Source: Phalacrocorax aristotelis (lineage: Eukaryota; Chordata; Aves; Suliformes; Phalacrocoracidae). From it: 64,000 nucleotides of DNA. The DNA is taken from positions 15,232,723-15,296,722 of the forward strand of contig NC_134282.1 in NCBI RefSeq assembly GCF_949628215.1. The letters are read 5' to 3'. A program made the translations under genes and the position numbers. The notes under the pieces were generated by a model. The model was not told where the DNA came from, did not search any database, and saw nothing but the letters and a program-made list of their open reading frames with translations. This document shows positions 57,701 to 64,000 of the stretch, in pieces (the first letter of the stretch is position 1; each line of letters begins with the position of its first letter).

Positions 57701-60700
57701 ATATCTCCTTCCAAAAATACCTCATCTACCCAGCTGGGTTACAGTCCTTGGATAAAATGTTTTTTACAGATTGGTTTAAAAGTGAGACTGAATTGTTGGC
57801 TCTGTTTTCTTTTTTGGAAAGAAATGTCAAAATACTGTTGTTATGAAAAGGTCTTCCTTTTTGAATGTGAACTGTTTGCAGGGAAGAAATGTAACGAGTT
57901 GGACTGAAAAGACAGCTTGAAATTATTTTAAAGAAATGTTTAGAACTAAAGCAAAATGGTTTTGTCTTTACATTTCACCTATGAAATACTGTTCACACAG
58001 GAACTAGACACTGAAGATGTGGCAGAGGACTTGAGTGATTCTGAGGATGAAAGCTCCAGCCAAGAAGAAGACGGCACAGCACAAGATAGCACAGAAAGCA
58101 TATCCACAGGCAGTGCTTTGCAAACTGTAAACCAAGTTCTGGTTAGTGATGATGATAGTAGTGATGAATATGAAGACTGTGAAGATGATGAAGAGGAGGC
58201 CTGGCAAACCTGTTCTGAAGATGAAGGTGGGGATAAAGTAAAGGTCCTTCACCCAGTGAGGATGGAAAGCAGGACTGATGGTGCTGCAGTGCAGCATGTA
58301 GTGTGGGAGCAGAACAGGAACATCAGGAACTTCAGCCATCTGGTAGAGAGACGTGAGCTGCTGGAGATATTCAAAACCATGCACAACGGACCAAGGGTGA
58401 AGGATGGGGAAGTAAATGTTGGGCTGGTGAGTTGGACTTTGTGCTTAAATGGAACTTGCTTAAACTAAATTTTAATTCCACATGCCTTCCTGTAGCTGGG
58501 CTTCCTATAAGGTTAAAAAAAACTAGGAAGCACAGATCACTGAGGGTTTTGTGCAAAGATGAATTCTGAAGGTCCTGGAGCTCAATGTTCCCCACTGCTT
58601 GCCTTAATTTTTTTAGTATGTTTTATTAAAGTATTTTTGTGTCAGAGCTCTGCCAGTCTTCTGGCATCGTCCTGCCTTATATCACTGTTACCATTCCACT
58701 TTTTTGTCATCTAGGTGGGTTACCCTAATGTTGGCAAAAGTTCAACCATCAACACAATCCTTGGAAATAAGAAGGTGTCAGTGTCTGCTACTCCTGGCCG
58801 TACGAAACACTTTCAGGTATTGCTAACAAAGAGCATTGATCTGTTGGGGGTTTTTTCCACCCCCTCAGTGAAAGAGAGTGTCATTATCAACGAATTGTAA
58901 CCAGGTGGACTCCAAGAACTCTATCTGCCAACCTGAACTCTGCCCAGCAGTTTAGGTTGGAGAGGGGTTCGGCTTGATATATATAATTTTGAAACTATAG
59001 TTCTTGTTTCCAAACTCTTGCTGCAGTTTGAGAATTGCTCATGAGAGCTGCTGTGCAGTGGGAGATATTTTCCACCTCCTGATTTTATATAGGTAGCTTG
59101 GCCCTTTTTTTTCCTCAGCATCAGTCATGAGGAAAGAACCTCTGAAAAGTGAGTGCTCCTCTCTGTAGTTTAAGGTCAAGCTTTCAAACCATCCTTCTTG
59201 TACGCAGTCATTGCTGTGAATAAGTCTATGCTGACGTTTTCGTATTGATCAAGCTCTTAATTTTGAGGTAGCAACTCCAGTGCTATAATGAGCCTTGTGG
59301 GACTTTTACTTGTGTAATCTCCTACCTTTTTCAAAAGGTCCAGCACAGTTAAAGGTTTCTGGAGTGCTTTCTGCTCTCCCATCAGTTTGGAGAGCTGAAG
59401 ATCTTGCTGCCCCTATCTGGACACCTTATTTATGAACCTTGGAAGCGCTGCTGTCTTCTACATCGCATTGCCTTAATTCATTGGCTGGGGCTAGCAGGGC
59501 AGATGTCCATGTTAGTAGAATTTTTGCTTATTCTCATTTGCATCCTTGTTCCATGTGTATGTTTGATATTTTGGTTTTTTTGTTCATTCCTTTTTCCTCC
59601 ATGGACACTGACTTGCCTTGGTGAACTCATCGGTTATTTATTGTGTAGACCCTGTATGTGGAGCCTGGCCTGTGCCTATGTGATTGCCCTGGTCTGGTGA
59701 TGCCATCTTTCATCTCTACCAAGGCAGAAATGATTTGTTCTGGAATTCTGCCTATAGACCAGATGAGGGACCATGTCCCACCCATTTCTCTAATATCCTT
59801 TGCGTGGGGTTTGTGAGAGAGTCTGCAAGCGCTGGATCTGGAGTACGCAATGTTGCGTGTTCCAGCCCTGCTAGGGGCACATGTGCTCTTCTGATGAGGG
59901 TGGTGGGGACTCATATTGGATAAAACAGCACTGCTGTGTTGGTCTTTACCCATCCCATTTCAGGTTTGTCTTGTTGTCAGCTTTGCGTCATTTTTCTAGT
60001 GTGCAACAAAATCCAGAAGTCAATGTGTGCTCTTGGAGTGACTAGGGCAAGGTTAGTTCTGTAGCTGAAAATCACCAGGTGGTTTCCTTCACTAGCTTAC
60101 GTTTGCCAGCATATCCCACGAAACATTTTGGAAGCAACCTATGGAATAAATATCATAAGGCCAAGGGAAGATGAAGATCCAGATCGAAAGCCAACAGCTG
60201 AAGAGCTGCTAACAGCATACGGATGTGAGTGATGATCCCTTTAAAACCTGTCACCTACACTGTGTGCACAGTCCTGAACATGGAGAACTTTTTAAAGTTA
60301 GGCCCAGCTTGGGTTTGTCATGCATTGAACTTCCCCATTAGAACTTGCCCTCTGCTCAGGAAGGGCCTTTGTTAAAAGCTGATCTCATGTGTTTGTTGCA
60401 GTGTGCTTTGCCAGTTTTGTCCAATAGATGTAGTGATTGTGTTGAGGATGTTGGTGAAGTGCCTTGCCAGTCTGTGTAGTGTGGTGCTCTCATCCTTTTA
60501 GATAGCCTCCCATCAACTGTGTCTTGAATTAGGCTTCAAAGAATGCCGTGAAGGTTTATCTCCCTTGTCAGATTCTCTGATCCAATTAATCTTCTCTGGC
60601 CTTAAAACAAAAATAAAAGATCACCAGAAAAACTGCTGGTAGGGAGATGTCAGGTCTCATTCCTTTCAGGTTAGGATGTTTCTGCAGTACCTCTACAATC

Positions 60701-61980
60701 AGCAATGTTCCCTTTTTTCCCTGCTTTCCCCAACAGAAGCCTCTTTCTAAGGGAGCTTTTTGAGAAGGGATACAGATGTGCAGTTAGGCAGCAGAGATTA
60801 GCGTATTAATTCTCTTGTTGTACTGACACAGAATGTGCTTTGGAATTGTTTTCCAGACATGAGAGGCTTTATGACAGCTCATGGACAGCCAGACCAGCCA
60901 AGATCAGCTCGATATGTGTTAAAAGACTATGTCAGCGTAAGTGCTTCCTACATCTGGGTTTTCTTTCCTGCTAGGAGGTGAATTAAATGTTTCACTGGAG
61001 CAGGAAGGAGCACGAGAAAGTGAATCAGTGTATGTTAAAGTACTCATTACATCAGGCTATTTTTATGTTTTAAAGGAATAAATGAAATTCTCCTGCTGCT
61101 TACTCTTAAAAAGATGATTGCTTAAAAATAAGGTGCTAGCTAAATAAATTATCATATCCCTAAAACAGGCAGCAGATATTCAGGAAACAAACCCACTTTG
61201 TACAGTTGGATCAGTTTTTGGTGCGAAGGACTGCAGTTACAAGTACTGTAATACTTCAAGCTACTCCAGCCCCTCTCAGCAACTTATTTTTGAGTATTTC
61301 TTAATAGGATCCTTCAGTACTTCTGAGAGTTTTGCACTGCATTTTTTGCACTGCATTGTTTGCAGCTGGATGTCGCGGCTGGAAATGGTCATTTGAAGTA
61401 GAGGTAGAATGGTGCTTTAACTTAGAAGTCAAGCCACTTGTTGCCTGGGAGGAGGAATAAAATGTACTGATAGTCTGCCAGCCTGAGGCCCTGGACTTCC
61501 AGGGCCCTTCTTAGGTCTGGACTTGTTTTCTTTCCTCTCTAGGTCTCTCTCTGAGTTTTTTTTTGTAATAACTGTATCCCATTGCTTTCACAGGGGAAGC
61601 TGTTATATTGCCATCCACCTCCTGGCATTGACCCAAATGATTTTCAGCACCAGCATCAAGGATGCCCAGAGAGCAGAACTGTGCAAGCCAGTGGACACGT
61701 GAAGCCTGAGAAGAATACCAAAGCAAAACAAATTGAAAATGTGGTGGACAAAACATTTTTCCACCAGGTAAATTCTGGAGGAGATTTATTCTAGGAGTTT
61801 TTACAGCAGCACATCTGTTTCATAGTTACTGTAAAAAATAACTCTGAGGGTTGTTAATGGGGTTATATGCTGTTGGCATCTCCATGTAATTTCTACCCAA
61901 GAGCTCTCCGTTCTTTTTATCTCCTAAATCACTGGGAATGTCCTAGGTGACTGAAAGATAGCTAATGAAGGGCGCATAGT

Positions 61981-62011
<31 letters not shown>

Positions 62012-63297
62012 TCAGTGAAGTAACCCTCATCTTTATGGGCCTAACATCAATCCTGAGCAAACAGGAGAGTGGCTGGGAAGAAAGACAAGGGAGGGTGGTG
62101 TGAAACAGCAACTGACCAGGAACATGGGTTTGGACTAACAGGTCCTTCAAACTAACTTTCCTTTCATCTCAGTGACTTATTTAGGGGACATGATAAGATT
62201 CTATAAGACAATTGATTTAGTACTCCCTGATTGTTTTGATTCAGAACCTGAAATCAGATGAAAAGAACACAGATTTAAAATCTAATTGAGAAATCTCAAA
62301 ATTAAGTGGAAAATGGGAATTTCACTTGTATGCTTCTTATTAGGTCCACAGGGATCTGTTTTGCCCCTATGCTACTGAAAAGATTTATTAATGACTCGTC
62401 AGATCCATAACTGATTATGTCTGCATACCTGACAAAGATCAGAACAGGGTGTTTAGCAGTGAAGAGGATGGGTCACAGATAGTGTGGTGCTTGATGTTCT
62501 GCTTCGTTAGCTGGATATGAACAGTATTTGTTTCAGCACAGCTAAAGATAGTCATGCATATTGAAAACAAGAACTCAGGCCCTTTTCAAAAAGCAGTGAG
62601 CTGTTTCGGTAAGCTACAACCTGAAAAGAATTTTTGGGATTGCCAGACTCTTCCTCTGGCTGCCCCAAATGCTGGAATGAGCTGTGAGCCCCAGCAGTGC
62701 TACCCACGCTCCAGACTTGAGCAAGCTATTTTAGTCTCTGGCTTTCACAGACGCCAGATTTATTTGCAAAGACAATTTGTTGTGTGCAAAGCAGAGACTG
62801 TGAGAATCAGAGAATCAGTCCTAGTGCCGTAGCTAATGTCTGTCAGAGCTCAGTGTCTCTTGACGCTCTGCCCCTGCTTGCAGTGGTAGACGCCGAGGAC
62901 CTGGCACAGCGAGGCATGGCTGCAGACAGAACTGGAGCGTGCTGGCAGGCTTTGACTCATCTGTCTGGTGTGACCTGCTCAGCCCCCAGCTCCAGAGCTG
63001 CAGGAAAGGTCTTTGCAAGGTTTGAGCTTGCCTGTGTCTGGTTGTAGTCATATATCGCAGTTCCTTGTGGTTAAATACCTTCTCATCAGTCACTGGTGAT
63101 TATGTCTCTTCTTCCAGGAGAACGTTCGTGCCCTGATGAAAGGGGTCCGGGCTGCAATGGGATACCGCCCTGGCAGCGGCCTCCTCCCTGTGACTGCGCC
63201 CAATTCTGGGAATGTGGTAGGAAAGCCCTGGAAAAAACATGGAAACAGGAACAAGAAGGAGAAAATTCGCAGGATCACTAAGCACCTAGAGGCTTAG
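51691..63297 (+). CDS. LSG1: LSG1, large 60S subunit nuclear export GTPase 1 (14 coding exons)
   Basis: Joined exons 51691-51771, 51854-51971, 52244-52364, 52958-53044, 53915-54001, 56123-56183, 56900-57076, 58001-58426, 58715-58816, 59649-59792, 60101-60224, 60857-60936, 61594-61767 and 63118-63297 give 653 codons plus TAG, without a frame break; human LSG1 is 658. It is a circularly permuted GTPase of the YlqF/YRG family: NKAD (G4) at 203-206, SAL (G5) at 231-233, an acidic linker at about 245-330, GYPNVGKS (G1) at 388-395, a G2 threonine in TPGRT (412-416), and DCPG (G3) at 432-435. In the family it acts in the cytoplasm and ER-associated pool, hydrolysing GTP to release NMD3 from late pre-60S subunits. 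The C-terminus is basic ([14 protein letters not shown]). Introns 3 (GC-AG) and 10 (AT-AC) are non-standard. Introns 4, 6, 7, 9, 11 and 12 hold nothing I recognise. It diverges from FAM43A. Confidence 0.97.
51854..51971 (+). CDS. LSG1: LSG1 coding exon 2
   Basis: Follows acceptor cag at 51851-51853. Starts LHASEVEG and contains [14 protein letters not shown], the highly conserved N-terminal segment. The donor is G/gtgagg, phase 1. Confidence 0.95.
52244..52364 (+). CDS. LSG1: LSG1 coding exon 3 (GC donor)
   Basis: Encodes [17 protein letters not shown] through [10 protein letters not shown]. It ends AG/GCAAGT, a GC-type donor with otherwise consensus context, phase 2. Only this junction joins exon 4 in frame to give [11 protein letters not shown], matching IPRRPNWNQNT in human. 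Confidence 0.94.
52365..52957 (+). other. LSG1: LSG1 intron 3, GC-AG type
   Basis: The donor GCAAGT is preceded by exonic AG, and the acceptor is TTGTTACAG. GC-AG introns are a small minority of U2-type introns and typically have this strong AG/GCAAGT context. A GT four bases further in (GCAA/GT) would leave phase 0 against the phase 2 acceptor and break the frame. The intron is 593 bases with no repeat recognised. Confidence 0.9.
52958..53044 (+). CDS. LSG1: LSG1 coding exon 4
   Basis: Encodes [16 protein letters not shown] to FLEWRRQLA, a conserved helical segment before the permuted GTPase core. The donor is CG/gtgagt, phase 2. Confidence 0.95.
53915..54001 (+). CDS. LSG1: LSG1 coding exon 5
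   Basis: Encodes [19 protein letters not shown] to LWRVIER, nearly identical to the human protein. The acceptor is tttgccttag and the donor AG/gtaaaa, phase 2. Confidence 0.96.
54002..56122 (+). other. LSG1: LSG1 intron 5
   Basis: At 2,121 bases this is the longest intron. It is AT-rich relative to the DNA left of 51 kb. No repeat family, RNA gene or alternative exon could be identified. A 143-codon frame on the minus strand (55501-55932) has no recognisable domain. Confidence 0.7.
56123..56183 (+). CDS. LSG1: LSG1 coding exon 6
   Basis: Encodes [21 protein letters not shown]. The VDARNPL block is characteristic of the start of the circularly permuted GTPase domain in the YlqF/LSG1/NOG families. 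The donor is CTG/gtaagt, phase 0. Confidence 0.97.
56900..57076 (+). CDS. LSG1: LSG1 coding exon 7 (G4 and G5 motifs)
   Basis: Residues 186-244. NKAD at 203-206 is the G4 guanine-specificity motif and SAL at 231-233 is G5. Here they precede the P-loop, the hallmark of circular permutation. The acceptor is tttcttcag and the donor AAG/gtattg, phase 0. Confidence 0.96.
58001..58426 (+). CDS. LSG1: LSG1 coding exon 8 (acidic linker)
   Basis: Residues 245-386. The first half is very acidic and serine-rich (runs such as [18 protein letters not shown]), a poorly conserved, probably disordered insert with many casein-kinase-2-like S/T-D/E sites. The second half ([15 protein letters not shown] to KDGEVNVGL) is conserved and leads into the P-loop. 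The donor is CTG/gtgagt, phase 0. Confidence 0.95.
58715..58816 (+). CDS. LSG1: LSG1 coding exon 9 (P-loop and switch I)
   Basis: Residues 387-420. GYPNVGKS is the G1 phosphate-binding loop. [15 protein letters not shown] carries the G2 threonine. Intron 8 before it is 288 bases with acceptor ttttgtcatctag. The donor is CAG/gtattg, phase 0. Confidence 0.97.
59649..59792 (+). CDS. LSG1: LSG1 coding exon 10 (G3 motif; AT-type donor)
   Basis: Residues 421-468, [17 protein letters not shown] to DHVPPISL, containing the G3 DCPG motif at 432-435. The exon ends CTA directly before ATATCCTTT, the U12-type AT-AC donor consensus, in phase 0. The joined peptide PPISL-VCQHIPR matches human PPVSL-VCQNIPR without gap. 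Confidence 0.95.
59793..60100 (+). other. LSG1: LSG1 intron 10, U12-type AT-AC intron
   Basis: The 308-base intron begins ATATCCTTT (59793-59801), a full match to the U12 AT-AC donor consensus, and ends TTAC at 60097-60100. TTCCTTCAC at 60084-60092 fits the U12 branch-site consensus TTCCTTRAY at eight of nine positions, and its branch A (60091) lies about 10 bases from the 3' end, the short spacing the minor spliceosome needs. There is no long polypyrimidine tract. A possible alternative U2 pairing exists (see findings). Confidence 0.92.
60101..60224 (+). CDS. LSG1: LSG1 coding exon 11
   Basis: Residues 469-509, [19 protein letters not shown] then [21 protein letters not shown]. It follows the AC acceptor of the U12 intron. 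The donor is T/gtgagt, phase 1. Confidence 0.95.
60857..60936 (+). CDS. LSG1: LSG1 coding exon 12
   Basis: Encodes [19 protein letters not shown] and VLKDYVS, almost unchanged from the human protein. The acceptor is gttttccag and the donor AGC/gtaagt, phase 0. Confidence 0.97.
61594..61767 (+). CDS. LSG1: LSG1 coding exon 13
   Basis: Residues 537-594, [17 protein letters not shown], then a variable hydrophilic stretch, then [16 protein letters not shown]. The acceptor is ctttcacag and the donor CAG/gtaaat, phase 0. Confidence 0.96.
61960..62560 (+). mobile_element. Decayed CR1 LINE fragment in LSG1 intron 13
   Basis: Plus-strand blocks match the CR1 ORF2 region as I remember it: 'cctaacatcaatcctgagcaaa' near 62040, 'aacatgggttt...aggtccttcaaactaac' near 62122-62158, and 'aggtccacagggatctgttttgcccctatgctactgaaaag-tttattaatgac' near 62343-62394. 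It is the same reverse-transcriptase region as the copy near 2.5 kb, in opposite orientation. It is degenerate and non-functional; the ends are approximate. Confidence 0.7.
61987..62011 (+). repeat. Homopolymer A25
   Basis: Twenty-five A residues in intron 13 at the left part of the CR1 remnant. CR1 elements do not end in poly(A), so this run is either expansion of an internal A-rich site or a separate event. Likely length-variable. Confidence 0.95.
62561..63117 (+). other. LSG1: Right part of LSG1 intron 13
   Basis: Nothing specific was recognised. It may include further decayed CR1 sequence. It ends with acceptor cttcttccag at 63108-63117. Confidence 0.5.
63118..63297 (+). CDS. LSG1: LSG1 last coding exon 14
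   Basis: Residues 595-653 and the TAG stop. [21 protein letters not shown] is conserved. It is followed by a variable linker and the basic tail [17 protein letters not shown], ending KHLEA (human KHLDM). The basic tail is a candidate rRNA or 60S contact. Confidence 0.97.
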   Translation, partial: ENVRALMKGVRAAMGYRPGSGLLPVTAPNSGNVVGKPWKKHGNRNKKEKIRRITKHLEA

Positions 63298-64000
63298 CTG
63301 TGGCACCGGTATCTGGCGTTTACAGGGCAGGGACTGCACTGTCCTGCGAGCCTGAACTGAGGGGAAAAAGGATAAGTGGGCACTGCTAGCTCACCTGGGA
63401 GCTCTGTGCTGTGGATTGGCCTGGGCAGGGGATAAGAGTGGGGTCTGATTGCTGGAGCTCATCCCTTCCAAGAACAAAAGAGACCTGGCTGTTCCTGTTA
63501 TCTGGAAGCCAGCCCAGACATTTGACTGCTGCTGAAACATCCTTTCAATGGGAGCAGATGGAGCCATCCAAGAGTGTGTTTTCCTTCCATAAAGGATGTA
63601 TTTTATAGCTGTTGGGATCAGAGTAAGCCCTGTAAAACTGGCTAAAAATCTTTAAACAGTTGAATCTCAATGAGTGATGTTTGTTATGTTTTGAGATGCT
63701 ATTGCTCATCTTTTTTTTAACATACATTTGTTGATTTGACAGAACATCTTAGCGTGATGAAAATTGAGGTAAAAGGATCTTCATTTCCCTCTTCCTTCTC
63801 TGCTATACCAGCCCTATTCTGTAGAACCTGGTGCTGAAACTACTCCCTGTCTCCCAGCTTAAGGCAGGGCAGAGCACAGCACACCATGCAAGGAAAATGC
63901 TGCTTTTACCTCCTTTACATTGAGCTGGCATCAGTTGTTTTTCTGTGTGACTTCCCGTTGGTATTTTAAAACATTAGCTCTGTGTGATTAGCCAAAAATC
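63298..64000 (+). other. LSG1: LSG1 3' untranslated region, partial
   Basis: Follows the LSG1 stop codon to the window edge. I found no AATAAA in it, so the poly(A) site is probably beyond the window. There is a T8 run near 63711. TMEM44 would be the next gene by human synteny but is not reached. Confidence 0.65.

Noticed and set aside
59800-59900. tRNA-like or H/ACA-like folding in LSG1 intron 10
   Set aside because: A GTGTTCCAGCCC string hints at a T-arm, but no acceptor stem or anticodon arm can be drawn and no hinge/ACA pair fits.
1-64000. CRISPR arrays, operons, prophage or other microbial systems
   Set aside because: The window is spliced vertebrate DNA; no spaced direct-repeat array or microbial gene organisation is present.

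Overview
This is nuclear DNA from a vertebrate, most probably a bird. Three things point there. Two divergent protein genes, FAM43A (minus strand) and LSG1 (plus strand), lie head to head, an arrangement I know from human 3q29. The identifiable interspersed repeats are old CR1 LINE fragments, the LINE family that dominates sauropsid and especially avian genomes. LSG1 fits its 14 coding exons into 11.6 kb with mostly short introns. There is no bacterial-style gene organisation. Most of the longest open frames are by-products of GC-rich or repetitive DNA.

Layout. Positions 1-40.8 kb are intergenic, with no convincing coding exon. They hold a CR1 reverse-transcriptase fragment near 2.5 kb, a CR1 3' end near 5.6 kb, another CR1 piece near 24.4 kb, small tandem duplications and several AT-rich islands that look like candidate regulatory elements. 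FAM43A occupies about 40.8-42.75 kb on the minus strand: a single-exon coding region of 362 codons, with a polyadenylation signal, a GC-rich tandem repeat at its stop codon, a TATA-like box and a large CpG island. A gap of 43.1-51.0 kb separates the two promoters and contains a GC-rich patch with a perfect MEF2-type site. A GGAT-rich minisatellite lies 250-650 bp upstream of the LSG1 start codon. LSG1 fills 51.7 kb to the right edge: 14 coding exons encoding 653 residues, with the 3' UTR running out of the window.

The genes. LSG1 encodes a circularly permuted GTPase that releases the export adaptor NMD3 from cytoplasmic pre-60S ribosomal subunits. All its GTPase motifs are intact, in the order G4-G5-G1-G2-G3. 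FAM43A encodes a PTB/PID-domain protein of poorly known function. No functional link between the two is visible beyond their shared divergent locus.

Main finding. Reconstructing LSG1 exon by exon shows two non-standard introns. Intron 10 has the termini and near-consensus signals of a U12-type AT-AC intron, spliced by the minor spliceosome. Intron 3 uses a GC donor. An uninterrupted (GGC)10 tract abuts the LSG1 start codon in a frame that is open upstream.
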